Shown here: in pieces, positions 18,506 to 31,100 of the stretch
How positions within the stretch are numbered: the stretch's first letter is position 1
How the letters are laid out: each line of letters opens with the position of its first letter
Program-made: the position numbers and the translations under genes
The notes under the pieces: generated by a model
What the model was told of the DNA's origin: nothing
Databases searched by the model: none
Seen by the model: the letters and a program-made list of their open reading frames with translations, nothing else
Source of the DNA: an uncultured Ruminococcus sp.
GTDB taxonomy: Bacteria > Bacillota > Clostridia > Oscillospirales > Acutalibacteraceae
Direction of reading: 5' to 3'
Length of the DNA stretch: 45,465 nt
Assembly: GCA_934476515.1 (NCBI GenBank)
Contig: CAKSNZ010000014.1
Span: 1 to 45,465 of the forward strand

Positions 18506-18533
18506 TATTCAATGAATTTGGCATTTTGCTTGT
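18506..18533 (-). promoter_or_regulatory. Possible SigK/SigE-type promoter
   Basis: On the minus strand AC at 18532-18533, a 17-base spacer and CATTGAATA at 18506-18514 fit the SigK pattern AC-N17-CATANNNTA with one mismatch. Transcription would begin a few bases before the ribosome site. The pattern is short, so this is tentative. Confidence 0.4.
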
Positions 18534-18566
18534 ACATAAAATTTATATTGTAATTATATAGAAATA

Positions 18567-18589
18567 GCTGACACCTAAGTGGTATCAGC
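18567..18589 (-). terminator. Hairpin after the 97-codon gene
   Basis: Nine-base arms (GCTGATACC and GGTGTCAGC on the minus strand, one G-T pair) around a 5-base loop are followed by TATTTCTAT. The T-run is poor, so termination here is plausible but not certain. Confidence 0.5.
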
Positions 18590-18610
18590 CTTTCTTATTA
18601 CATATTGATT

Positions 18611-18904
18611 TTACTTTGATTGTTGTAACACTTTGCTATAATCAATCTTAATAAGTGGTTCATCTCCGATTTTGTCTGCTGACTGATATGCAATATGGCC
18701 TACAGTACCAACATAATTAATTGTGTTGTCCCTATTAACTGCCATAATATCGGATAGTTTTCTTTCTGTTGGCTTTTTACAGTCACTAAAAGTGAAACCT
18801 TCATTTTCGGCATCAATCATAAACTGATTTGCTACTTCCTTATCCTTTAGATAAACATAGATTCTTCCTTCATTTTCTGCTAATAAGTTTTTAATTCTTG
18901 ACAT
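18611..18904 (-). CDS. Unknown 97-residue protein under SAM riboswitch control
   Basis: I do not recognise this family. The 97-residue product is soluble and mixed alpha/beta in appearance, with no signal peptide, membrane helix or cysteine pair. Noticeable segments are GRIYVYLKDKEVANQF, DAENEGFTFSDCKKPTE and a GTVGHIAYQS patch. I start at the ATG at 18904 because AGGGAGAA lies six bases before it. A longer frame reaching 18958 begins next to the riboswitch terminator and has no ribosome site. The gene is alone between its riboswitch and a hairpin. Control by SAM implies a job in methionine, SAM, cysteine or methylation economy, but the sequence does not say which. A nucleic-acid or metabolite-binding role is equally open. 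Confidence 0.85.
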   Translation of the reverse strand: MSRIKNLLAENEGRIYVYLKDKEVANQFMIDAENEGFTFSDCKKPTERKLSDIMAVNRDNTINYVGTVGHIAYQSADKIGDEPLIKIDYSKVLQQSK

Positions 18905-18945
18905 AAAAAATTCTCCCTTTGAGTAATAATTCCACAAAGAGAGGT

Positions 18946-18979
18946 AAAAAAATAACACCCATCGTTACCGATAGATGTT
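18946..18979 (-). terminator. Riboswitch expression-platform terminator
   Basis: An 11-bp stem (AACAUCUAUCG with CGAUGGGUGUU, G-U pairs allowed) and the loop GUAA are followed by AUUUUUUU. The 5' arm and its flank (AUCGGU) can instead pair with ACCGAU in the 3' strand of aptamer helix P1, giving an antiterminator. Confidence 0.85.
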
Positions 18980-19088
18980 GACCAGTCTAAATATATACAC
19001 ACCATCGGTTAAGCTTTACCACCTTGCCTTTTGGTAGGTTGGTGTGCGATCATAGGGCTTACTCCCTCACGCACTCTTTATGGTAGTT
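18980..19088 (-). promoter_or_regulatory. SAM-I-class riboswitch aptamer
   Basis: The RNA (minus strand) has P1 (ACCAU with AUGGU), then AAGAG, P2 (GUGCG to CGCAC, 19044-19074) enclosing GAGGGA and GCCCUAUGA, then ACCAACC leading into P3 (ACC-U-ACC with GGUGGU), and J3/4. These blocks follow the SAM-I core (AAGAG, GAGGGA, GCCCGAUGA, CAACC, AAGGUGCUAA). The P2-loop bases UAAGC pair exactly with GCUUA in J3/4, whereas classic SAM-I uses CUGG with CCAG, so the pseudoknot is preserved by covariation. The P4 hairpin is absent or minimal, which points to a SAM-I/SAM-IV-variant architecture. Binding SAM should stabilise P1 and favour the terminator, turning the 97-codon gene off. Confidence 0.85.
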
Positions 19089-19090
19089 TT

Positions 19091-19119
19091 ATAATAACAC
19101 TTAATAATTTATATGTCAA
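19091..19119 (-). promoter_or_regulatory. Promoter of the riboswitch leader
   Basis: TTGACA (19114-19119), a 17-base spacer and TATTAT (19091-19096) on the minus strand. The predicted transcript starts about at 19085-19089, just in front of the P1 strand of the aptamer. Confidence 0.8.
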
Positions 19120-19143
19120 GAAATTTATAATAATTTTTCAAAG

Positions 19144-19174
19144 TAAAACTGACACCACATAGTGTGATGTCAGT
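19144..19174 (-). terminator. Terminator after the giant LRR gene
   Basis: Arms ACTGACA and TGTCAGT extend through CACA/TGTG to a tight loop and are followed by TTTTAC on the minus strand, 17 bases beyond the stop codon. Confidence 0.82.
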
Positions 19175-19190
19175 TATTACTTTTATTAGA

Positions 19191-22100
19191 TTAATTCACC
19201 TTTACTTTACACTTTAGAGTTTCACCATTTGTTTTAACGATGATTACTGCATTACCTTTTTTCTTAGCTAGGATTTTGCCGTATTTATTTACGGTAACAA
19301 TCTTAGTATTGGAAGAAGTGAATTTTGCAATTCCCACTTTACCCATAACTTTCAGTGTATAGGATTTATTTTTCTTTAGTGTAAGTGAAGTTTTGTTTAG
19401 CTTAGGTTTCTTCACTACAAGTGTCATAGTTTTAGATACCTTATTATTTGTAACGGTAATTTTAACTGTACCTAACTTATAAGTAGTGATTACACCCTTA
19501 CTGTTTACCTTTGCAATTTTAGTATTGCTACACTTATAAGTAGTTTTACCAACAGGATTTTTAATTGTAGCTTTTACAGTAGTTTTAGCCTTTACATAAA
19601 CAGATTGTTTAGCTTTCTTTAGAGTAATAGTTGTTTTCTTTAACTTTGGAACAACCTTTTGGGCTACAATCACCTTACCACAAGTTGAACAATGAGAACC
19701 CTCAGTTAAACCTGTATGTGTATATGTAGGTTTTACTGCCTTATCCTTAACTACTGTATGACCTAGCTTTGGAACTGTCTTTTGTGGTGTGATTACTTCG
19801 CCACATACTAAACAATGCTTACCCTCTGTTAGACCATTCTTTTCACAAGTCGGTTTAACTTCTTTATCTATTACAACTGTATGAGCTATCTTTTCAATAG
19901 TTTTCTCAGAAACTACCTTATTACAAATAGAACATACATATTCCATTTTACCTGTTTCTTTACAAGTAGCTTCTTTAAGCACTTTCCAAGTACCGTTATG
20001 TAGAACTGTAACTGTTGTAGTAACTGTTTTACCATTTGAAGCAATGGTTAATGTTTGTTCACCGGCTTTTGTATTGTCAAAACCTGTTACTGTGTAATCA
20101 TCAACATATGAAGAAGAACCATCTGTATAAACTGCAACCAGCTTTAAACCGTCATTACAGAATGTTTCACCCTCAAAATACTGTTTTACAGAGAAATCAG
20201 TTGTGATAACCAGTTTTTCAACCTTATTTTCTACAACATTAATGGTATAAGTTGCTGAGATATTATTTGAAGTTGTTGCAGTAATAACTGTTTTACCACT
20301 CTTTATGAATGATACTACACCATTGTTATTAACTGTGGCTACTGAATTATTACTTGAAGTCCATTTAACTGACTTATTAGAAGTGTTATTTGGTGTAAAG
20401 TTGGCTATCAGCTTTGTTTTTTCTCCAACATAGAAAGTATCTTTATTTTCTGTATATGGAGAAGTTACATTAATTGAAGTTGCTTTTACTTCTGATTTAC
20501 CGGTGAATTTAGCAGTAATTTCTGCGAATTCAGTCATTTCAAGAATATAGGTAGGGTCAGAACTTACCTTTTCACCGTTTACATACCAACCTGCAAAAAT
20601 TGAGTCAGCTGACTTTTCTGCTGTAAGTGCTACATCTTCACCAACAAAGTAGTAACCGTCACTACTTGTCTGTGTAACATTACCATCACCCTCTGTAACA
20701 ATAGTTAAAGGTAATTTCTTATTAACCTTAAGAACTGTTGGTTCGGAAGTCATTACTTCTAGGTCTTTATTTTCAAGAATTCTGATTGATAGATAATCCG
20801 AATTACTTAAACCTGTAACAGTAGCATCAACCTTATTGTTAATTGTTACTGCCTTTGACCAATCAGCTTTTGCAGTTAATGAAGAAACCGTTGCTACTTG
20901 ATATGAATAGTTTTCATTTAGGTTAGTTAGATAATACTTACCATCTGAATATTTAACTGAAACATTTTTGCTAACTGACTTTTTAGCATAAACATTTACT
21001 GTTGTAATCTTACCGGACATATTATTGCTACCGGACTTTAGTCTAACTCTTAGGATAGTTCTTACTGTCTTAGGATATACATTGATATATCCGTCACAAG
21101 TATGCCATACACCATCTTCTGTACAATATTCATACTTATCATCAAACTTTTCTACTGTACGAAGATTGTTATAATCAATAGTTACTGTTGGTGCTGATGG
21201 CTGAGTGATACTTTCTTTTCTTTCAATATCAAAGATGCTATCTCTTGAAGATAAGATTTTTTCATAAACATAATCAAATACTTCTTCGATATCCTTTGCA
21301 TTAATACCGAAGTAATCATTTACTTCTTTAACAATCTTTGCATCAAATTCTTTATCTGTATGAATAATATTTGAATTATCACTGTTAATATACTTATAGA
21401 ATAGTTGTTCACCCAGTAGTCTAATCTGACAAAGTGACTTCATTTCATATAAAGTATATTCAGCTAATGAGTCGTCATTTAAAGAAGAATCATCAGAAAC
21501 AATATCCTTAAATAAACCTGTTGAAAGGAGATTACCGTTTTTATTCTTATAACTGTTAGAAATTGTGTTATAACCTGATTCTACTGCCATTGAAATATAG
21601 TTTGCAACTGCAAATGAATCTGCTGCTTCATACATATCACCAATACCAAAGGCTAAATCTACTACTTGGAATGTGGCTGAAAGTGCTTCATACCAAATTG
21701 CCAACTTACCAAGTGACTTAGAAATAGCTTCATCAAGTGCAATATTTGCAACTGAATTTGCAGTAGCTGAGGCGAAATTCTTAGCAAGTTCTAATCTAAA
21801 GTTATATGAGTCATTTAGTAACTGTGACTTTAGCTTTTTAGCCTCATCAGCAATTAGCTTTTTGTAGTTTGTATTAGCTGACTTATACATTAATGAATTA
21901 AGCTGAGAGTCTTTCATAAAATCTCTAAAGCGTTCTTCATCAGAATAATAACTGATTAAGGTATTTAGTAGTAATGTAGCTTGTTCAACAGATGCTTGAG
22001 CCTTTAACTGAGTATAAAGGTAACGAGAAGTAACTGCATCATTATAAGCATTAATAGGATTTTCTACTAATAATTCAACTGCCATACCACCGTATTCACT

Positions 22101-25100
22101 TACACCTGTGATACCCTTAAATAATGCTGAGTTTTCACTATAGCCTAGGTTATCACCAACTAGCTTTTTAAACGTAGTAACTGATATACCACCAACTGCT
22201 GATAGTCCAAGTTTTCCATAGAATGTATTAATAATTGAATCTTCATCAGTTGAGTTTTCTAAATTACCTGCTAATTCGTTTATTGTATTAGTGCTATCTA
22301 ATGCATTACTGATAATAGCAGTTACCTTTTTTTTAGTTGTATTATCACCAAAGTCAAAGGAATCACAAGAACTTTTTATAACAGAAAGAGCATTCTTAAC
22401 TGCACTTACATACTGGTCACTTACTAATCCGTTAATGTTTTGTTCTGAATTATCATCGGTAATCATTTTAACAAGTAATTCATCAATTAACTTCTTCTTA
22501 TCATCCTTTGTAAGTGTTTCAAAATCAAGTGTTAATGCAAGTTTTAGGCTATTATAAACACCCTCACCAAGAGAATTAGCCATATCACTGTTTTTAACAT
22601 ATAGGAAGTTGTTACCGTTTAATAGATAATCAGCTGATGACTTTCTGCTATTATCTTCTTTAGAAGTTAAGTCATTCGCCTTTTCTTTAGAATTAGCAAA
22701 ACTATAATAGTTAAAGTCTATCGGTGTTACTGTTACACCTCCACCGATACCGTCAAGCACCTTATATGATGCTGACTTAAACTGAGCAATATCATCATAG
22801 TTAATTGCGTTATATGCTATATAATCAAAATAGATTGATTCATTAGGAGCAAGAGTATTTATATTTGTAGAAACACTGCCATCCTTTGAGTACTTATAAT
22901 CAACATACTTACTTTGATTATCTGCTGATACAGTTCTAACATTCATTAGTCTTGCATCTACTGAAAAATCAGGAGAATAATTTTCATCTGATGGGTCAAG
23001 ACCAAGTGCTGTTGAAGTAATATTCTTTACAATATTATTAAAGTCAAGAGAAGGGCAAATTGCATCAATATTACCAACATTCTTTAGCCCGATATTAAAG
23101 TAGAAAGCATTGTTTCTGATTTCTTTACATACTTCAACATTAAACATTATGTTTGTCATACCGTAAACATCAATAGGTTCATCGGTTTTGAAAGAAGTCT
23201 TAACTGTCTCTTCAAACTCACTTAGCACACCGGAATAATCTGCTGACAAGTCATAAGAACCTACCTTATCACCACGAACAATCCATGACAGTGTCTTAGT
23301 TTCTTGACCTACAAGTTTATCAAACTTAACATTCTTACTGTTACACCATTCACCGGAAACATTATCCATTAGGTGAAGTTCATCAGGTACATTTAGGTTC
23401 ACTTCATTATTTGTTAGGACAAAGTTTTTAGTTGCGTTATTTACAATATGAAGTTTTACATCAAAGAATTCTTTTAGCGTCTTTGCAGTAGCATCAAACT
23501 GTAGAATTGCAATAAACTCTTTATTTTCTTTGTTTGGAATAAAGCTAATACCACTAATAGTAGAATTTCCGTTACCGTTAGGTTTGTTTTCGTCAGGTTT
23601 AGAGCCACCGGAATTAGAAACAGTATATTTTATAATTTTGTTATCATTTCTAATATACTTAATTGGAATTTCTTTTTCACCATATCTAACAGTAACTTCA
23701 ACAGAATAAACATTTTGGTTAGCTGGGTCATATACATCGATACCTGCATCAACGATTTCGTTAAATGTCATTCTTGTTACTTCAAAAGTACCGGTAACAA
23801 GTTCTTCCTTAATCATAGTTAGAGTAATTTCTCTAGTTGCATTTGTAAGGGCTGTTACATTCTTTCTAACAGGTAAATATCCTGACTTGTAACAACCTAC
23901 TAATGTATCACCACCGGCAAGGTTGTATGAAGAATAACCGTTACTATCGGTATAAATAACCTTTTGGTTATCTTCACCTAGATTAAAGTAAACAGGTGCT
24001 TGAGGAATAATCTTGCCCTTTTCATCAACTACTTTAACTTTTACTGTACCGATTGCAGTTCTTTCTTTAACTGTTACTGTGAAAGTTGCAGTTGACTGTT
24101 CACCAAATGAGTCTGTTACAGTTAGCTTAACTTCATATGTACCTGCTAATCTATAACTTTTAATAGGTTGAATATCATCAGAATAAGTGCCGTCACCAAA
24201 ATCCCAATGATATGAAACAATACTGTCGTCATCTGTTGAAGAATAACCGTCAAAATATTCTTCAACTCCCTTTTCCATTACTTCATTACCGTTGATTCTG
24301 GCAACAGGTTTTTCGTTATTTTCTTTATCTCCAACAGTTTTGTATTCTACTGTATTTGATAAAGTTGAGGAGTAGTTACCTGAATCATCATAAGTTTCCA
24401 CTTTGTAAGTATATTTTGAATCAGACTTAGAACTGATAGTATCATAAAATTCATATGAATGGTTAGAAGAAACTTGTCTTGAACCTAAGTATGTTTCTCT
24501 ACCCTTTTCATCAATTCTGTATATCTTAAAGCCTGATAGGTCACTGTCTTTATTATCTGACCAATTAAGAGTTACTGTGTTTTTCTTAATTTCTGCTTTT
24601 AGGTTATTAATTGATGGTGCTAAGTCATCATATGTATAAGTATAAACTTTGCTATATTCTGACTTTAGACCACTTGTATCTGTACAATATACTCTAACAT
24701 AAACTTTCTTTGAGTTAGTAATACCTGATAAAGGAATATCAGCTGATACTGTTTTATAGTCAGCATTTATGTTCTTCACTGTACTAAATGTTTTGTAATT
24801 ATCTTCACCCTCAATTTTATATTCAAAAGTAACTGTATCTAATAAGTAATTATCCTTTACTAAAGCACTTACTGTATGGAACTGTTTACTGATTGAAGAA
24901 TTGCTATCAGGAGAGATACTAATAACTTCAGGAGAAATTATATCCTCAGCAAGTTTTGCACTTACTGTCTGTGAAAATTCACTAACATTGCCTACTGTAT
25001 CTGTAACGGCAATTTTGTAATAATATACTGTGCCACTCTTTGCAGTAGTATCGTAATAATTAATCTGCTTTAATCCACTTGAAAGTAGGATAAATCCACT

Positions 25101-28100
25101 ATCCTTTTCAGTTGAACGATATACCGAATAAGTTGACAAGTCTTCTTCTGAACCTTGTAACCATGTTAGATAAATTGCATTATCTGTACTTGTAGCTACT
25201 AAATTTGTAGGTGAAGATGGTGCAGTTTTGTCAATCATATATTCAACAAATGGTGCATTGCTTGAAGTATCACTAACATTACCGGCAAAGTCGGTTGCAA
25301 CTGCTCTTACATAAATACTACCGTCATTAAACTCATCAACATTTACATTAAATGAATATGTTGCAGTTTTTGATACTGTTGTAAATTCTTTATTTGATAG
25401 AGATTTCCAAGTTTTTAGGTCAGTTGAAATTTGAATTTCTATTGACTTAATACCGTAGTCGTCCCCGGCTGTTGCACTAAAGTTAATTACTGAATTTCTT
25501 CTACCGGCTGATGGTGATAATGAAGTAACTACAGGTGCAGTTGTATCATCAGTAGTTGTAACTTCTAATGTATCGGAATATCCACCAATGTTACCGATTT
25601 TATCAACACCGGCTACACGATAAATATGTTTTGTATTTGGTGTTAAGTTTTCAATAACACAACCGTTATCGGTGATTTTATCTTTCACTACCTTAAAGTT
25701 ACCGTTTTCCAACTTTTCTTCTAAGACATAACTTGCTAAATCTTCAGCCTTTGGTTGATCCCATTTTAAAGTAACTTTTGTTGAAAGAACTTTACTAATA
25801 GCAAAATCTGTTACCTTGTCAGGTCCTTGATTATCAATCTTGTACTTAACAATCTTAGGTTCACTTTCGTTACCCTGTAGGTCATATACAACAGCTTTAA
25901 CAGAGATTTCTTTATCTGTTAATTCTTTAGTATTGAAAGCAAATGTGAATGGAGAATTCTTCACTGTATCAATTAAAGTCCAATTTTCTTCATCTGTACT
26001 ATAGTATAGCTTTGCACTACCTAACATTAGATTGTCTGTTGCTTCAACTGTAATCTTCTGTACATTACCGATATAGCTATAACTTGATGGGGTTATTGAA
26101 GTAATTACAGGCGGTTCTTCATCAATACCACGCATTGCAATAGTTTCATTAGACTTTTCGCTGACAATACCAAAACTGTTTTCTGTAATTACATAGTAAG
26201 TATATAGTCTGTTTTTCTTTACATTTGTATCAGTATAAGAAAGAATATCTCTACCCTTAATAGTAGTTAATAGAGAGAAATCTGTATCAACTTCGGATTT
26301 TCTATAAATTTTATAAATCTTACTATCTACTTCACTGGACTTAGACCATGAAATTTTTATGTCATTATAATCACCTAAAGCAACAACATTCTGGATTTTT
26401 TCAGGTACACTTTTATCTACACGAATTGTACCTTCCTTTTCTACTGTTACATTGTCAATATCTGTATAAGTAAATAGAACTTTATATTCACCGTTTGGAA
26501 TATCTTCAACATCTAAATCAAAGTTAAAGTAAATTTTGTCGCTGATGACTGCATTTGACTTACCGATAAATATTTTATTATTATCCTTGTTAAAGTAATA
26601 TAGTTTACCTAAAACTGCATTACCATCTAAATCAATACCGTTATTTTCATTCTTTGCACTTACAGTAATTGAACCGTCTTGTACAGAAACAGTATTTTGA
26701 CTATGCGGAGTAGTAATATCAAGAACATCCATTGAATGTGGAGTTACTGATAATTTAGTACCTCTTGTTTTATCTCCGGCATCATTTACACCGTAAACAG
26801 TATATTCATAGGTTTTATTTGGTGTTAAATCATAATCAATAAACTGATTATTCTTTGGTGTTGCAATCTGTTCGCCATCTCTAGTGATAATATAGCTTGT
26901 TACAGTATCATTTTGGTGCTTAGACCATGTAAGTTTTACTGTTTTGCTATATACATTAGAAGCAGTTAGATTTCTAACACCACACTTCATAGTATCTGTT
27001 GAGAATACTGCGTTGTTCTTGTACTTATCAAACTTATCTACAAAATTATCCTTAGTTTCTACAGGAACAAAAATTGTTTCAAGAGAATTCATTGAATAGA
27101 ATAAATCTTCAAAAGGACAATTTGGAACTTTAGTACCTGTAAACATAAATTCCTTAACAGAAGCCATTTCGTTAAATGGGTTATAGTAATAATAATTACT
27201 TGTACCGATATTTCTGATATTTGTACCCAGTACAACACTTTCAACATTTTTACAATTTCTAAATGCATTATCGTAAATATCTGTTACTAAATCAGGGATT
27301 CTGATTTCTCCCTTAATAGAAGAACAATTTTCAAAAGCATACCTTGAAATTGCAGTTAGTTTTTCTGATAGAGTTAATGATGTAATACTACTACAGTTTT
27401 GGAATGAACCTTCACCCATTGAAGTTACGCTATCAGGAATAATAAGTTCACCTGTAAGGCTTGTACAATTTTGGAACGCATATGTACCGATAGTTTCTAC
27501 TGAACCTAAGTCAAGTGAAGTTAAAGCCTTAGCATTTCTAAATGCATAAGAACCGATAGATATACCATTCTTGTTACCCTCAATCTTTAGAGTAACAATA
27601 CTACTGTCACCGTCAAAAGCACTACTACCGATAGAAATTACTGAACTTGGTACTCTCAGGTCACCACTTATATCAGTACAATTTGCAAAAGCTGATGAAC
27701 CGATAGTAGTAAGGCTATTATTTAAGTTTACACTTTCAAGAGAAGTACAACCATAAAATGCTCTGCTACCGATAGTTTCAAGATTTTTATTTACTTCATA
27801 TGATGTTAGATTAATACAATTTTCAAAAGCATAAGAAGAAATTGACTTTAGATTTTCATTGAAAATCACTTTTTCAATGGTACTGTTATTTTGGAATGCT
27901 GAAATTTCAATAGTTTCAACATTTTCAGGAATTGTTACCACTGTATCATTACCTTGATATAGTAATAACTCATTCTTTTCATTTACAATAAAGTCATCTT
28001 TGTAACCTAAAACCTTGTATCTTGCATTGTTAATATATGCTGAATATGTATAACCAAATGACTTGTATGCCTTTAGAGTTACATATACAGTTTGTAGTCT

Positions 28101-31100
28101 ATTCATTGAATAGAAAATATCGTTAAATGATGCTGATGGTAATGTATCACCTTTAAATGTAAATTCCTTTACAGAATTCATACCGTTGAACGGGTTGTAG
28201 TAGTAATAATTACTGCTACCGATAGTTTGAACATTCTTACCTAAAGTAACTGTTTCAACACTTGAACAATTATTAAATGCATGATTATCAATAATAGTTA
28301 CAGAATCAGGAACTTCAATACTTTCTAAACTTTTACAACCATCAAAAGTGTATTCACTAATTCTAGTTAGAGAATCAGGAATTTCAACATTAGTAATACT
28401 TGAACAGTTTTGGAATGCACCTGTTGCAACTGTTATAACACTGGTTGGGATAACTAATGAATCAATAATATTGCTACAATTTCTAAATGCATATTCACCA
28501 ATTGTTTTTAGAGTATCATTAAACTGTACTTTTGTATTGATACCTTTACAGTTATCAAATGCATACTTACCGATTGAAGTAACATTACCTAGTGAAATTG
28601 ACTTAATAGAAGTATCATTTTGGAATGAATAGTCACCGATTTTAATTTCTTCATTGTTACTTGCAATTTCAACAGAAGTTAAGGAAGAACAATTAGCGAA
28701 AGCATAATTACCTACACTTCTTGTGTTTTCAGAAATTTTTAATACACCTGAAAGTTTTGTACAACCATAGAAAGCACTATTACCAATAGAACTAATTAAG
28801 TTATTGAAAATAACTGTATCTAGATTTGTACAACTATAAAAAGCTGATTGGTTAATTTTCTTAATATTCTGAGAGAAAGTTACCTTTTTGATATTTGTGT
28901 TATTCTTAAATGCTGAGTCACCGATTTCTGTTACATTATCAGGAATTACAACATCTGTGTCATTACCTGAATACTGAAGTAGCACACCATCTTTAATAAC
29001 AAAGTCACTGTCTGAAATCATAACAATTCTTGCATTATTGATATATGGTGAAAATCTGGTTACATAATCACTATAACCATCAACCGGTACATAGACAGTT
29101 TCTAGGTTATTCATATATTGGAATAAATCTGCATATGGAGTTGTAGGTACTTTTTCGCTATTAAATGTAATCTTCTTTACACTAGTCATATTATAAAATG
29201 GATTATAGTAATAACCATTTGATGTACCTAGTTGAGTTAAACCTTTACCCAGTTCAATTTCTGTTACAGCTGAACAATTTTCAAAAGCACAATTTTCTAT
29301 TATTTTTATATTATCAGGAATAGTTATTTTCTTTAATGATGTACAATTAGAAAATGTTTCATAGTTGATTGTATCAAGGCTTTTGGAAAATTCTATTTCT
29401 GTAATACTCTTACAATATGAAAAAGCATTATTCTTAATTGTTGTTACACTATCAGGTATAGTTAGTTTACCGGTTAATGAAGTACAATTATTAAATGCAT
29501 ATGCACCTATTGATGTTACATTTCCTAAATCTAATGTTTTGATACCGATTGCATTTTGGAAGGAATAATTACCGATAGTTGTACCATCTTCATTACCTTT
29601 AATAGTAACTGAAGTAATTTTGTTATCTTCTGCAAAAGCATTATCACCAATAGTTTTTACTGATGATGGGATAAGTAAATCATCAGTTAATGAATCGCAT
29701 TTATAGAAAGCATAGTTACCGATTGTTTCTACTGAAATTGGAATTGTAATTTCTGTTAAAGCAGTACAACAACTAAAAGCATAATCACCGATAGTAGTGA
29801 TTTTGTCAGTTAAATTAATACTCTTTAATGATGTACAATCACTAAATGCATTTAGTCCTAAATAAGTTAAGTTATCATTAAGTACAACATCAGTTAGATT
29901 TTTACAACCTAAAAATGCTCTAGAAGATACCTTTTCTACATCCTTTGAGAAAGTAACCTTAGTAACAACTTTATTATTTTGGAAGGCTGATGGTCCAATC
30001 TCTGTGATACCATTAGGAATTGTTACTTCCGGATTATCACCTTGATATGAAAGAAGAACGTTGTCTTTAACTACAAATTCATCTTTATTATTTACTAGTA
30101 CAAAATTTGCATTATTTATATATGGTGCATATTTAGCTACATAATCACTATAACCATCAACCGGTACATAGACAGTTTCTAGGTTATTCATAAATTGGAA
30201 TAAATCTAAATATGGGGTATTAGGTACTTTTTCAGTATTAAAAGTAATCTTCTTTACACTAGTCATATTATAAAATGGATTATAGTAATAACCATTTGAT
30301 GTACCTAGTTGAGTTAAGCCTTTACCCAGTTCAATTTCTGTTACAGCTGAACAATTTTCAAAAGCACAATTTTCTATTGTTTTTATATTATCAGGAATAG
30401 TTAATTTCTTTAATGATGTACAATTAGCAAATGATTCATGGCCTATCACTTCTAAATTTTTAGAAAATTCTATCTCATTAATATTTTTACAACTAGAAAA
30501 AGCATAACTATTAAGTGTTTTTACACTGTCCGGAATAGTTAACTTACCACTTAATGAAGTACAATTATTAAATGCATTTGTACCGATTGAAGTTACATTT
30601 CCTAAATCTAATGTTTTGATACCGGTTGCATTTTGGAAAGAATAATTACCGATAGTTGTACCCTCTTCATTACCTTTAATAGTAACTGATGTGATTTTGT
30701 TATCTTCTGTAAAAGCATAATCACCGATAGTTTTTACTGATGATGGAATTACTAATTCATTTGATAATGAAGTACATTTATAGAATGCATAGTTACCGAT
30801 TGTTTCCACTGAATTTGGAATTGTAATTTCTGTTAAAGCAGTACAACCATTAAATGCATAATTATCGATTGTAGTGATTTTGTCAGTTAGTTTTACACTC
30901 TTAAGTGCAGTACAACCACTAAATACAGATTTACCGATTTTAGAAACATTTTCTCCAATAGTAATTGAAGTGATTTTCTTGTTATTCTTAAATGCTGATT
31001 GGCTGATTTCTTCTACTGTACCTGGAATAGTTACATCAGTAGCTTCACCTGTATATTGAAGCAGTACACCATCTGAAACAACAAATTCATCATTTGAACT

